Shown here piece by piece: positions 43,418 through 55,768 of a DNA stretch of 64,000 nt. This DNA is from Manduca sexta (taxonomy: Eukaryota; Arthropoda; Insecta; Lepidoptera; Sphingidae). The translations under genes were made by a program, and so were the position numbers. Every line of letters starts with the position of its first letter. Position 1 is the first letter of the stretch. The notes beneath the pieces are model-generated. The model had not been told where the DNA came from. It worked only from the letters and a program-made list of their open reading frames with translations, and searched no databases. The stretch lies in contig NC_051138.1 of the NCBI RefSeq assembly GCF_014839805.1, forward strand, positions 13,390,983 to 13,454,982, written 5' to 3'.

Positions 43418-43678
43418 TTCCTATAATCCACATACTCCTAATTCCCTCTTAATTTTTCTTCCCTCCCTCGCCGATCCTCGCACCTCATCCTGCCGCATCG
43501 CCCGTGGACGGCAACCGGAGCATCGCCTGGTATCCCGGACCACCTCGGTGTGCGCCTCCTGACTTTGGCTGCATGATCGGTGAGTAATTTTGTGCAGTAT
43601 TACCTGGTAGCACTTGCTCTTTTCCCACCGTAGGTAGTGCCTGTTCGGCCTTGCTTTTCCTTGGACCTTACTCAATTC
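43418..43678 (-). other. GC-richer segment with 84-codon frame, unassigned
   Basis: The minus-strand frame 43675-43421 gives a very basic peptide (KVQGKARPNRHYLRWEKSKC at its start, many Arg and Lys) without a recognised domain. The base composition stands out from its surroundings, which suggests a fragment of a mobile element or an old exon. I cannot decide between these. Confidence 0.35.
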
Positions 43679-45138
43679 TGAATTCTAATAATTTTACTTA
43701 CAAAACTATCTCTACCACCAAAACAAAATAAATAAAAACCCATTTCAGATGCAGTTATAGTGCCATTTCCAATAACTTCGCACGAAATACTAAAAGCACT
43801 GGAAAGGACCGGAAATGAAGGAGCGTCCGTTTGGAAAAAAAAATCTGAGGCACCGACATCAAATCCACAAGTTTATTTCTTGTGGAAATGTTTTCCTCGT
43901 GTGCTCTCTGTTTATTTCCAATGAAAGGGTTTTTTAAATTGATATTTAAAGCATGCAGGTAACAGTTCGCTTCTAAAAGTAGTCTTCTATTAGTAATTTT
44001 CGATGATAAAAAACTTATTTGACTCAGCAGTCAATTTGAATATATTGTATTGTTACATGTTTATTATATTGTATTGCATACAAGCTTTTAGAGGTAGCTC
44101 CCAATATACAGTTACTAAATGTTGGAACAATATCCAACCCCCAATCAGGAACCTGCAGAATAGTAACAAAATATTTTTCACTAGATGTAAAATTTAACTA
44201 TAATCATCATGCTTCTAACAATATCAGAATACCGGGTTCAGCACCCAAGTAAATGTACTTCCACCATACCATTATTACACTTATTAAATGTGCAATTCAA
44301 AATGCAAGTAATTACTAAATTGTCATTCAGATACCCGCACCATATTGTTTTACAAAGGCATTCTATATTCAAACTGCTATTAAAAGCAAATACCTCAATG
44401 TACAGAGCTTGAACCTCAACACATAAATACTCCTTGCACATCATATTATAAAGTGCTCTCAATGGAGAGACACAACTATATTCTTGATGGTTACCTGATA
44501 TTCAACATTATGGTGTCCATACCCCGCTCGAAAAGTTGCATCGGCTATGTCACAAGATAATAAACAATATCTCGCATTATGAAGGTAATAAGTAGCTTAT
44601 CGGCGATATATATTTTATTTTAAATCATAATTTATGTTTGAATAATATTATTTCAAAATAGATAAAAAAACGAACTTTTACATATACCTAATATTACTAT
44701 GCAAATAGTATCTAACACTAGACACGCTTTTAGCTTTTGATGACCGTGACATCACTAACAATAAAACGGCCCAACATGAGATCAGCATGTGACTCGCACG
44801 TTCATCTCGGCCAGTCACGACCCATCGCAATACAACGAGACGGATCTTCGTGTCGTTTTTCAAGTCAGATTCTGGCTCCACTAAACACCATGCACCAGAT
44901 TGTCTACTATAAAACCAAGATATTAGGTGAAACTAGGTACAATCGAATAGTGGAACATGCCATCTCTTGGAAGAGCATACAAGACTCAAATCGAATGACG
45001 CAACGAAAAGCAAACTACCCTAAACTGGATTTCATTAGCGATAAAAATATATTATTGTGCAAGTCTAACCGCACCTATGAAGTATTAATTGAATTATTCA
45101 ACTAAATACGTGGGTATAACAAGTATTTTATTATAATA
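43679..45138. other. AT-rich DNA, no secure gene
   Basis: At 44080-44200 one frame (FRGSSQYTVTKCWNNIQPPI) vaguely resembles the end of LINE ORF2 proteins, where WNxLP..IR is common. A 122-codon frame at 44737-45105 has no recognised domain. Both are left uncalled. Confidence 0.4.
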
Positions 45139-45882
45139 CTAGCTTTTGCTCGCGGCTTCGCCCGCGTGAAGGTGTTTTCCAGGATAAAATTCCACTGTTT
45201 GATAAAAGTCTTGCTACATATTTTCCCGGTACTTATAGGTTCAAACTAATTTTATCCCCAATCTATAATTTCAGTTCAATCAGTCGAAAATCTAAGAACA
45301 TTTATACAAACTTTCATCCCCTATTTTATCCCCTTAAGGGTAGAATTTATCAAAATCCTTTCTTAGGGGATGCCTACGTCATAGTAGCTTTATGCATGTA
45401 AAGTCTTAGCCCGATCCGTCCAATGGTTTGGGCTGTTCCTTGATATATCACTGTCAGTCACCTTTGAGTTATATATTATATTAACAACTGAAGTTAGCTA
45501 AAATTGAGTTTCTCGAAGCCGGCCACTATTTATGTACTATGTATTTTGAGACTATGCAATTTTGTCGCGTTCGCGATTCACTTTCACTTTTGTTGAGTTT
45601 CAGAACGCGATATTAGATCCTCCAACGCGCACGCGAATTTGAACTTTATGCAGCGGTAATAAATTACAAATTGACTCTACGTATTAGTTAGAAAACGTTT
45701 GTATGGGAAATAGAAAAATGCTGTTTTGAGGATTTTCCCGGCAATTATTCGAATTTTTCTCACCTTTTAAATCTTCCCTAGACCTCCACGAATAATTCAA
45801 GACCAAGATAAGATAAATCCGTTCAGCCGTTCTCGAGTTTTAGCGAGACTAACGAACAGCAATTGATTTTTATATATATAGA
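45139..45882 (-). mobile_element. Non-autonomous Helitron, complete, 744 bp
   Basis: On the minus strand the 5' end is TCTATATATATAAAAATCAA and the 3' end CGCGGGCGAAGCCGCG, then CTAG at 45142-45139, with A before and T after the element. The 5' part ('ctcgagaacggctgaacgga') differs from that of the copy at 18591, so two 5' types share one 3' type. No Rep-helicase is encoded. Confidence 0.83.
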
Positions 45883-46621
45883 TAAACCTCCTTACTAGAA
45901 TTTTTTGCGATAAATACATACCATCAAGTAGGTATGTAAAGTGAAAAATATTTTTTGTTCGTGGGAGCAAACATACAAAATAATCTAATATTTAATGGTT
46001 ACTACTTCGCAACCACATGATACTGAAAGGTAAAAAAATGCCTTTCCGAGTATCATTGTATTTACAAAATATGTGTATTCAATTGGCGTGTATTGTCGGT
46101 CCGTATATTGAATAAATGATGTGATTTTATTTCAGAGGTAACGCGTAAATACTTCTTACATTTCGTTTCCCTTTTCAAGATCTTTTTACATACAATTTTC
46201 CGTATCTTTTCCTTTTGACTGCCCCGAGTTACCCCAATAAAATTCATTGATATAAACGTGTGTGTTCACCAAAGTGGAATCATAGATTACAAAATACAAC
46301 ACACTTTAGTTGCATTGGATTTCTTTTAGTAAAATATTAAGTCTGAATATAATATAAGTGTGTAAGATAATACAGGGCTGTTGTTATTATTGTTATTTAT
46401 AGCAATTTGGAAGTTTGAATGTTTAGAAGTTTGAAACACAGGGACCGAATTGCACGTTTATCACTATAACATGGGGTTGGTCAAGTGGAGCGTGAAGAAG
46501 CATTTACACACAACCGCGCTGACCATCATGTTTGAATATACTACAGGTCGCCATTTTATTTGGCCTTCACTTGACAGCAGATGCACTGAAGATACTTTAC
46601 CAGGCCCTCAATACAAAAAAA
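45883..46621. other. AT-rich DNA with a SINE A tail relic
   Basis: 'ataatacagggctgttgtta' at 46370-46390 followed by TTATT repeats is the end of a family A SINE; the rest of that SINE is not visible. No gene is seen. Confidence 0.45.
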
Positions 46622-46735
46622 TATAGGCCGGCATAACTGTGCCAAAGATATCTACTCTAACCTCTTGCCGACATTATCTTTTGGGCATACCTTCACTTAA
46701 CACTAGTTGCAGTAAAGTCAATTTGCTGTATCATC
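46622..46735 (-). repeat. Family B repeat, worn first half
   Basis: On the minus strand 'ttgactttactgcaactagt' to 'gcacagttatgccggcctat' follows the first half of family B with many changes. Confidence 0.6.
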
Positions 46736-47279
46736 GAAAAAAAAATTAAGAAATATCTCGGATCAACATTGTAACAGAACAGTGGCTGAAATAGACAAGT
46801 TAATGTAACCTACCAACCGTGCTAATGGTAAAAACATTCCTAAAATTTATCATATCAGCCAAACCTTCCAAAACAAAGAGATGAAAGTAACTACGAAAAA
46901 TATTAATCAACTTGATTCAACAGTACTCGAAGCGGTATTTTGAGGATTTAAATACAGTGTGGGAAACGCAGTTGGGTTTTCGTAACATTAACATAAACAA
47001 TGTGGCGATTATTTACATAATTAGAAATACAGGACCTAACTGAACGTATAGAGTAAATTTATTGAATCTAGCTATTTCAGTACTCATTGTGTATGCTAAT
47101 GTGGACTGTTAGAATCGAACGTTATAGCAAACAATTGCGGTTGCGTTTACAACTTATAGAATTGTTATTTATATACGTGGAAGCGTACAGCGTGGAGTGA
47201 TATTAATTTATCTCTGCCCATGAATAATTAACATTGAAAAAGTCCATTGATTTTTAGTAGAATTAACAAGGAGTAGAGA
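46736..47279. other. AT-rich DNA, no gene seen
   Basis: Nothing recognisable. Confidence 0.4.
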
Positions 47280-47398
47280 AGGGACCCAACAAGAAGGTCA
47301 GCAGCGACTGGATGCATAAATCAGCAGACCGGACTCTGAGTTGTGCCTTGGGAAAGGCCTGTGCCCAGCAGTGGACTGCAACGGGCTGATGATGATTA
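47280..47398 (+). mobile_element. RTE-type LINE 3' tail fragment
   Basis: It contains 'agcagcgactggatgcataa' and 'tgtgcccagcagtggactgc' and ends with 'gggctgatgatga', as in the relic at 26825-27129. Confidence 0.75.
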
Positions 47399-47680
47399 TG
47401 AAGGTACCGGTTATATGGAACTCTAGAAAATGCAACCAAAAAGTAACATTGTTATTATGTGAAATTGTAATTCCAATATTGATTCATTAGTAAAAAAAAA
47501 TATCTATTTCTGCGTTGTGGTTTCCTGACTATCCCATACATTCTGTAAGTAAATATTGTTGCTTTATTTATACAGATAATGCAAAGTAACTTCATACATA
47601 ATGTAATAATGACATTCGTACATAATGACAAGTGAAGTAGAGTCCAGATAGTATCAAATGCGGAGAATTGGTAACCAATT

Positions 47681-47834
47681 GCCAATCGACACAATTATGC
47701 CGGCCTGTTTAAAACTGAATAGACATAAACTAATCTCGGAACGCGACACATCTACGTAAGCCATTATGGCGGGTTTATCTCCATGTGTACGGTGTTCGCC
47801 ATCCGAGCGGACATAAATATCCTACCACCAGCAA
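47681..47834 (+). repeat. Family B repeat, second half
   Basis: It runs from 'atcgacacaattatgccggc' to 'tcctaccaccagca' with moderate divergence. Confidence 0.75.
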
Positions 47835-48625
47835 AAACATTAACACTGCGCAATTAAAGAACTAAAGAGGCGATTTGTGGGAAACGAATAAAACAGACTT
47901 GAATACAATATAGAAGGCAGTGAATTGGGCGGTCGTCAAAATTGACAATCACTATTTCTATTCCACAGAACAATAACAACCATAGAAGTAATACTATTAT
48001 ATTTGAGTGTAAACCGTCTTTTACAATAAGTAATTTAATTGTGTTGCGTTTCCTCCTGACACAAGTATAACGTAACTAAATTGTGTTTGCGCGTTAACAA
48101 GTTGTAACATTTGATATTCATTTACTTTTTAATTCGGCATCATAGAGGTGACTGCGGTGGGCGACTAGCCGATCTTAGCAACATAATATTCGTCACGTTC
48201 TTTTTAAAGGTTTTGGCCTATTTGAAAAAATACGATAAGTATATGCGGATAATATAGACTCCTTTTATGCTTGTTATTGTTCTAAGTTCTATTCATAATA
48301 TTTTTTTTTTCTCGTCATAGGGTTATAGAGCATGCTTTATAACAAAATCTGAAAATATATACATTTTGAGTTAGGTCACTTCAGTTCTAAGGGTGCGACT
48401 GAATTATTTGTTCACTTATCATAAAGTGACCAACTTGTCCGTGTGAAGGCGTTCTGGTAAAATTATCGTACTGCATTGGCGTAGATTGAAAATCGGAACA
48501 CCTTTGCCGACTAAAATCCAGATTGTGCGTTGTATTTCGCTCTATTGCAGCCTATTCCAAAATTCAGGCAACAGATAGTGTGCACAGAACACGAAACTAA
48601 CCATATATCATGAAATTTTACTAAT
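47835..48625. other. AT-rich DNA, no gene seen
   Basis: Nothing recognisable. Confidence 0.4.
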
Positions 48626-48639
48626 TAATGTGAAAGTTA

Positions 48640-48983
48640 ATAAATAATAATAATAATAATATCAGCCCTGTATTATATACTTGCCCACTGCTGAGCACGG
48701 GCCTCCTCTACTACTGAGAGGAATTAGGCCTTGTCCACCACGCTGGCCTAGTGCGGATTGGTAGACTTCACACACCTTCGAAATTCCTATAGAGAACTTC
48801 TCGGATGTGCAGGTTTCCTCACGATGTTTTCCTTCACCGTTAAAGCGAACGATTAATTCACCAAGAATACACACATGATTTTTTAGAAAAGTCAGAGGTG
48901 TGTGCCCTTGGGATTTGAACCTGCGGACATTCGTCTTGGCAGACCGTTCCACACCCAACTAGGCTATCGAATCTAATCTAATC
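48640..48983 (-). mobile_element. SINE family A, copy 5, full length
   Basis: TAATGTGAAAGTTA stands at 48626-48639 and 48984-48997, a 14-bp perfect duplication. On the minus strand the body ends CAGGGCTGATA at 48661, then an ATT tract. The head edge is replaced by an ATTAG-type repeat (48968-48983). Confidence 0.92.
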
Positions 48984-49040
48984 TAATGTGAAAGTTATCG
49001 AGTATGTTTCACCTTTTTTCAGGTTAAAGTAAAAGTAGTT

Positions 49041-49138
49041 ACCGATCCGGGAACACGACACACGTGGGTTACTGTGGTGGGTTTCAACACCTTGTGTACG
49101 ATGGTCGGTATCCGGGTATAAAATATATCCTACCATCA
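49041..49138 (+). repeat. Family B repeat, 3' fragment
   Basis: It runs from 'accgatccgggaacacgaca' to 'atatatcctaccatca'. Confidence 0.7.
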
Positions 49139-49576
49139 ATTTTTTTTCTCAATAATGCAAATGACCTTAGAAATATTTTCTAATACATTTTAGAAGTAGA
49201 AACATGGACAGCGTAAGTAAACTTCTTTATTTGATATCGGGGCCAAGAGACTTCATTGTTATGTAAAATGGTCTTTTAATAATGTAAGGTCCGAAATAAT
49301 ACAAAAGTACTTTTCCTAAAGGCAATTTATATTATAATAAGAAAGAGACACTCTTTTATTCCCTAAAAGTGCCTCGACTACAATTCTTTAGAAACGTCCA
49401 AAAATATTCATTTGAAGTCAAATTAACGTAACAATTATATTATTTAAATTTCCAAATAACATTTTATGCTAATTTTAATAAATTTTAATATCATATCCTT
49501 AAAGTGATCTAATATTATCATTAATGCATAAATGCGTTTGTCCGTTTGTGGAAACAACATGAACTGATGAAATATT

Positions 49577-49690
49577 TACTATTATATAAAGCTGAAGAGT
49601 TTGTTTGTTTGAACGCGCTTATCTTTCAACTGAAAAGTTGTAGTACTCTTGGATAACCCATTTATCAAGTAAGGCTATAGGCTATACGCG
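49577..49690 (+). mobile_element. Helitron, 5' part, split by CR1-like LINE
   Basis: 'actattatataaagctgaag', TTTG repeats, 'gaacgcgcttatct' and 'aaggctataggctata' match the 5' part of the Helitron at 18591-19251 on the minus strand. The match stops at about 49690 and resumes at 56095. Confidence 0.82.
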
Positions 49691-50094
49691 CGAACCGTCA
49701 ATGCAAGCACATCTATTTGCATACGCTCCGTAATTTTATTGTTGAAATAGTGGATAAAGCTAATAACAGTACTATATTTTTATTACATTACAACTTATAA
49801 ACATTGCAGAAGTGAAATATAAAAACAGAGGTGATAAATAGTGTTTTAAAAAGTGATAATACGAGAATATAACAATTCAAAATAATTAATTTACTGACCT
49901 ACGACAACTCGTGCTATCTAAGCGTTGGGTGCGTTGCCAAATTCCACGCTCAATCCATGCCGCGTTGCCGCTCTGTACAGTACATTTCTTTCGCCTAAGT
50001 TCTGCCCATTAAGCTAACCCCGTGCCACGTTGCCAGATTGAACAGAGCATTTTTAATACAATTGATTGTGATTTATAGAAAGCGTTTACTTAAT

Positions 50095-51167
50095 ATGAGT
50101 CCTAAACAAGGTAACTGCTGCGCGACATGTACAAATATAATCACCGACAGAAAATTCGTCTGTTGCACAAAAGTTAAATTGTAACAAAAGATATCATCTT
50201 CTCTGTGTCAACATCCCAAATGTGAGCAGTGACATAAGGAAAACATGGAAGTGTCCTGATTGTGTATGTCTGTCGAAAAGAAATAGCTCTGATATTGAAA
50301 ACCCCATCAGTAAGTCCGATACTACATCGCACAAAGACATCGATTCGCCTCTATGTAAACTGACGGATGAAATACGTTTGTTGCGTCTTGAAATAGCATC
50401 CTTGAAAACAGAATTTGATGTAGCCATTACTGCCTTGAGACGGTGTGAAAGCAGGATTGAGGAATTATCATCTACGCTCTCCTCTCAGGAATGCAGACTG
50501 ACAGCAGCTGAAGAAAAAATCTAACAAGATTGTAGACCTAATGAATGAAAATTGTATACTACAGAACCAAATTAACTCTATTACCCAATCAATGATGTCT
50601 AATGAAATTGAAATACTCGGTATCACAGAAGCAGCACATGAGAACCCCCAACACTTAATGAAAATTATAGCCGTTAAAGTGGGTTCGCATCTATCTGACT
50701 CTGACATTGATTATGTAAACCGCGTAGGTCCACGTCAAAATGCAACAATGAAAACTCCACGACCGCTGGTAGTCCGATTTTCTCGCCGAAATGCAAGAGA
50801 CTTATTCTACAAGTCAGCTAAGTCACGACGGCTAACTACGGATGACCTTAACATAGAAGGCATAACCACCAACATTTATTTCAATGAAAGATTAACTCGA
50901 GCCAACAGGATTTTATTTCGTGAATGTAGAACTCGTTGTAAAGAAGCTGGATTCAAATACTGCTGGACAAAGGGCGGATCCATTTTCGTCAAGAAACACG
51001 ATGGCAAAGGCTCGGATGTTTATCACATCAAATCAAAGGAAGACATCGATAAAGTTCTCCAAAGCGAGCCAAAAACTTCTAAATTATATCTGTTTTTTGC
51101 CTATTTTATAACAAGTTTAATTTTATTTTATATTTTCATATTTTTACACTATACACTTACACACTGA
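50095..51167 (+). pseudogene. CR1-like ORF1: PHD finger, coiled coil, FP-like domain
   Basis: The ATG at 50095 starts a cysteine-rich module (NCCATCTN, FVCCTK, then in another phase YHLLCVNIP and WKCPDC) that fits a PHD-type zinc finger, a known feature of CR1-clade ORF1. A leucine-rich coiled coil follows (LTDEIRLLRLEIASLKTEF, about 50360-50520). The last part (50541-51167) resembles the baculovirus FP protein domain found in many insect LINE ORF1 proteins: EILGITEAAHENPQHLMKII, IDYVNRVGP, RPLVVRFSRRNARDLFY, IYFNERLTRANRILFRECR and FKYCWTKGGSIFVKK. It would act as the RNA-binding and chaperone subunit. Frameshifts near 50190 and 50515 split it into three frames, so the copy is inactive. The extra hydrophobic C-terminus before the stop is probably read-through of UTR sequence. 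Confidence 0.85.
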
Positions 51168-51350
51168 ATACACAAAACATACATACCAATACACACCAAA
51201 TAAAAACATACACAATGAATAAAAAAGCTACTGAGGTTAACGAAATCCATGAAATCGATCCTTATAATAATGAGACCGATCAATTTAAAATTTTGCGTTG
51301 TGCCTTCTCGGGTTACTTTTGGCAAGCATACTTACTTTTTTCGGAATATA

Positions 51351-52656
51351 CCTAGTCTTGCCATAAATATTGTAATAAAGAAAAAAGAAAATTGTTAACT
51401 GCAAATAACATTTATTACTTTTACAGTGTGTCAGTTTAATACATAAATATAAAACAATTAAAAATATAAAAAGCTTATTCGAAGTGGTCTCCATTGGCTG
51501 CAATACAGTCCTTTAAACGATGAGGCCAGTTATCAATAGAAGCACGCACTCTTTCCATGGGAAAATTCTTCACTGCCAATCGTATAGATTGTTTTAGGGA
51601 CTCCAAATTATCATGGCGTTTAGAGCAAGCTGTACTCTCTAAAACTGACCACAAATCATAATCCAGCGGATTAAGATCGGGACTAGACGACGGCCAGTCT
51701 TCAGCTCTGATGAAGTCCGAAACGTTCGATTCCAACCAAGACTGCGTGGACCGAGCTTTATGACCCGGCGCCGAGTCTTGCTGGAAGGACCATACTTGGT
51801 TATTGAACATGGTGATGTTAAGGGGCTTAACTACCTTCTCAAGAATGGTATCTTGATACACTTGTGCCGATGTTTTGATACCTTTTTCACAAAAATATGG
51901 CTCAGTCACTCCTTCATAGCTAACACCCCACCAAACCATCACTGAAGTCGGATAATGTCCACGTTGCACTCTGTCGACTAATTGGGAAGCTTCCTTAGAG
52001 CTTTGAGCATAAATACGGTCATTTTGTTTGTTAAAATGTTGCTCAATTGTAAAAATTTTCTCATCCGTAAACAAAATTTTTCTGTGACCTCCCTTTGCGT
52101 ACCGCTTCAGTAGTTGTTTCGATTTTACCACCCTATTCTTCTTTAAATTATCAGTTAAGAAATGGCCAGTGCGTCTCTTATAGGCTGCAAGTCCTAAGTC
52201 ATCTTTTAAAATACGCGACATGGTTCTAGGTGCTATCTTCATTTCCCGAGATAAAATCTTTTGCTTTCGGACAGGATTTCTTCGAATTCTTTCCCTTACT
52301 GCTTTGACCACCTTTTTCGTACGAACACTACGTGGACGGCCAGATCTTTTCTGTCACAAACAGAGGAGGTCTCATTGTACCTATTAATAGCCCGGTACAC
52401 AAACATTTTACTAATACCAAGTGTATGGAGAGTTTTAAAAATTGCATTTGGCTCCATACCTACTTTGTGTAATGCTATCACAGCGATTCGGTTCTCTTTA
52501 TCACCCCACACCATTTTAATATCGCAAAATATTTTACAATGTATTGGCGCCAAAATGAGAAAACACAATGAACAATCGTATAAAAATGACAGATTCGAAA
52601 TTCAAATGTAATATTTTTTTATAATTAAGTGTAACAGTATTTATGGCCAGACTAAG
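51351..52656 (-). mobile_element. maT-type mariner transposon, complete, 1306 bp
   Basis: The inverted ends CCTAGTCTTGCCATAAATAT (left) and CTTAGTCTGGCCATAAATAC (right, minus strand) match with a few differences over about 28 bp. TA stands on both sides (51349-51350 and 52657-52658). The size is typical of mariners. It sits between ORF1 and ORF2 of the CR1-like LINE and so is younger than it. Confidence 0.87.
51475..52568 (-). pseudogene. maT mariner transposase (DD37D), one frameshift
   Basis: Transcribed right to left. The first frame (52568-52296) carries the start MVWGDKENRIAVIALHKVGM and the helix-turn-helix DNA-binding domain. The second frame (to 51475) holds the catalytic domain. ILFTDEK supplies the first Asp (residue 83 of that frame), SFQQDSAPGHK the second (179) and SPDLNPLDYDLW the third (217): 37 residues lie between the last two, the DD37D signature of the maT clade of the IS630-Tc1-mariner superfamily. 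The two frames overlap near 52296-52311; similarity to maT proteins changes phase at an A run at about 52345, consistent with loss of one base. Otherwise there is no stop. The enzyme would cut and paste the element at TA sites. Confidence 0.9.
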
Positions 52657-52688
52657 TATGTACTTTTATACAAATAAAATAATAAATA

Positions 52689-55640
52689 ATGGCTAATTAC
52701 GATATACTAGGAGAACTCGATTCGTCTGTAATGCCGTGCCATATAGTAAGTAACCCTGAATCTTGCAGCGCAATGTTTTCGCATAAATATAATACTAAGA
52801 TTTTGACTTTAAATATCAGAAGTTTACAACATAATTTTAATGCGTTTCTAACCACACTTGTGAGACTCCGCATGTCATTTGATATTATTATTTTGACGGA
52901 GTGTTGGATAAATGATAGTTCCATTATTCCACAGCTAAAAGGATACAATAACTATAGGACAACAAAATACATAAATAGAGCTGGTGGGGTTGTCGCATAT
53001 GTTAACAACCAGTGGTCGGCACAGGTCACTGAACCTTTGATCGAAGAAGCAAATTGCCTTCAAATTTCTATACGAAACGATATAACCGTACTAGGAATAT
53101 ATCGCTCTCCATCCTTCGTTGACACCTCGCCCTTTCTAAATTCCCTGTCTTGCACTGTTCAAATGATTAAAGACACTAAATGTGTAATTGTGGCTGGTGA
53201 TATGAATATAAACACCTATTTAGAAAATGACTCGGATATAAATACAAGTGCAAACTATCTGTGTCTACTGGCTGAACTGAACCTTAAACCAATAGTTAAT
53301 ATGCCCACACGTGGTAACGCATGTTTAGATCATATTCATGTTACGTCAAAGTTCGAAACGCAATCAGTTGTGTGTAATACAGATATAACAGATCATGACA
53401 TTGTTATAGCAGGGGTAGTTACTAAAATAAATAAATATTCCAGTAAACGAAGATTGATATCCAAAATTGATTACGATTCGGTTAATGCTGAATTAAGCCA
53501 GGTTAACTGGAACGTGGTCATCAATAAAAGTACAATCGACGAAGCTGTTGCTGAGTTTGAATTTATTATCGCTGATATACTGAGTAAAAACACAGTAAAA
53601 AAAACTAGTAAGTCGCTCAAAATTTACCATCGAACCTTGGATGACTCCTGGTCTAATTAGGTGTTCTAAACACAAAGACCTCCTACATTCTAGGGTTCGC
53701 AAGAACCCAAAGGATGAGACCATTAAGCTCATTTACACCCGCTACAGAAATTTCTACGGTAACATTATTCGTAAATTAAAACAAAATTATGATACAAATA
53801 AACTAGAGGAGAGTAAACATTGTCCAAAACAGCTCTGGGATACCATTAAAAATATTACACATACAAAGATCACTAAACAAGTACCATTGGAGCTCACACA
53901 AACAAAAGATTCTGTAATAAAATCTTTAGATTACTGTAACAATTATTTTTCTAGTGTTGGAAAACAATTAGCAAATAATATACTGTCAACTTCTAACGAA
54001 ACCCAGGACTCACTTGCCCGCAAAGTAGCAATAGACAATACACCCTTACAATCTTTATTTCTTGATCCCACTGACGAAGAAGAGATTAAATCCTTGATAG
54101 TGAAAGTTTGAAACCATCCAGTGCCCCAGGCCTGGATGGTATCTCAAACCGTTTGTTATACTCCATTCAAAACCACATAATTATGCCCTTAACATTTATT
54201 TGTAACCTTAGTTTATCACAGGGTATTTTTCCATCTGCCTGGAAAATGGCAGCAGTTACTCCTATCCATAAATCAGGGGACAAGTTTGAACCTAGTAATT
54301 ATCGTCCAATATCACTTTTAGGGTCTTTTTCTAAAATTTTAGAGAAATTAATGCATAAACGCCTGATTAAATTTCTTGACGAACACAATATACTATCAGA
54401 AAGGCAATTTGGTTTTCGAGTAAACAAATCAACGGAAAACGCAGTTGACTTAACGACTAAAATTATTGTAGAACAGTTAGACAAAAAACAAGCTTGTATA
54501 GGCGTTTTCCTTGACTTAAGCAAAGCTTTTGATACGGTTTGTATTCCTATTTTGTTACGAAAGTTGGAACTCCTAGGTATTAGAGGTATTTGCCTGAATT
54601 GGTTTCGAAGCTATTTAATTAATCGGAAACAATGTATTAAAATTAATCAAGATAAAAGCAATCCATGTAGCTTAGAATTCGGCGTTCCACAGGGAAGCAT
54701 ATTAGGTCCTATATTATTTATTTTATACATAAATGACATTAAAACCAATATAAGTAATTCTGATATCATATGTTACGCAGACGATACGGCAGTTATTTTT
54801 CATGCAAATACTTGGTCGGAAGTTTTTGATGTAGCCGAAAGAGGAATGAAAAACATTGCCATTTGGCTACAAAACAATTTATTGACACTCAATTTATCAA
54901 AAACAACCTATATATGTTTTCACAAAACTAAAGTTTCGGCCCCACCGTCCAACATGAATATTCAAATTCATACCTGTCCTAATTCATTACACTGCACCTG
55001 TAAAACTATCAGCAAATCTCACAGTATTAAGTACCTTGGTGTACTTATTGACGAAAAACTGAATTTTAAAGAGCACCTGATCACGTCAGCAAATAGAGTT
55101 CGAAAACTCATATACATTTTTAAAAACTTACGCACTTCAGCTTCCACTGAACTACTTAAAACTGTTTATTATGCAATCTGTCAATCTGTAATATCGTATT
55201 GTATTATAGTTTGGGGTGGTACAGCGGCGTCATATATGATGTTACTAGAGAGAGCACAAAGATCGGTGCTCAAAGTGATCTTTGAAAAGCCTATATTGTA
55301 TCCAACTACTAGTCTTTATAAAGAAACTCAAGTTCTTTCAGTCCGTAGTCTATTTATCCTGAGAGTTATGCTAAATACGCATCGTACCATCTTAGATTCG
55401 CCTAAACATAAAAACATGTTACTCGATCGTATATATAAACTACCCACATCAAAAGTAAACACATCTTTTGCAAGAAGATTCAGTGTCTTTCTTCATCCCC
55501 ATATTTATAATAAAGTAAACGGTAACGCAAATTGTATAATTAAACATTGTTCAGTCAGAGAAATGAAATTTAAGGTTCAGAAGTGGTTATGTTCCCTCGA
55601 ATATAACGACATTGAAGCACTACTTAAAGTAGCCCAGTAG
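52689..55640 (+). pseudogene. CR1-like ORF2: endonuclease and reverse transcriptase
   Basis: Three consecutive frames, 52689-53660, 53641-54111 and 54108-55640, make up one protein. The first holds the APE endonuclease: ILTLNIRSLQHNF, IILTECWIND, VIVAGDMNINTY, CLDHIHV and DITDHDIVIAG. The second starts with MTPGLIRCSKHKDLLHSR, the linker before RT. The third carries RT: KPSSAPGLDGIS, YRPISLLGSFSKILEKL, FLDLSKAFDTV, GVPQGSILGPILF and CYADDTAV (at about 54773), with all catalytic Asp residues. There is no RNase H, as usual for CR1/Jockey-type LINEs. Shifts near 53650 and 54108 are each small and the rest is open, so decay is moderate. It would nick DNA and prime reverse transcription at the target. 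Confidence 0.92.
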
Positions 55641-55698
55641 CATACTATAACTCATACGCACAACACACATACAATTATACTCATACTAAACAATCATA

Positions 55699-55700
<2 letters not shown>

Positions 55701-55763
<63 letters not shown>

Positions 55764-55768
55764 CACAT
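55701..55768. repeat. AC dinucleotide microsatellite in LINE 3' UTR
   Basis: An almost pure (AC)n run of 68 bases with one G interruption follows ORF2 by 60 bases. Confidence 0.95.

Noticed and set aside
44060..44200. LINE ORF2 C-terminus (WNNIQPPIRNLQ)
   Set aside because: The likeness to the WNxLPxxIR ending is short and nothing upstream supports an RT domain.
44737..45105. 122-codon frame
   Set aside because: No recognised domain and no neighbouring exon or promoter; length is possible by chance in 64 kb.
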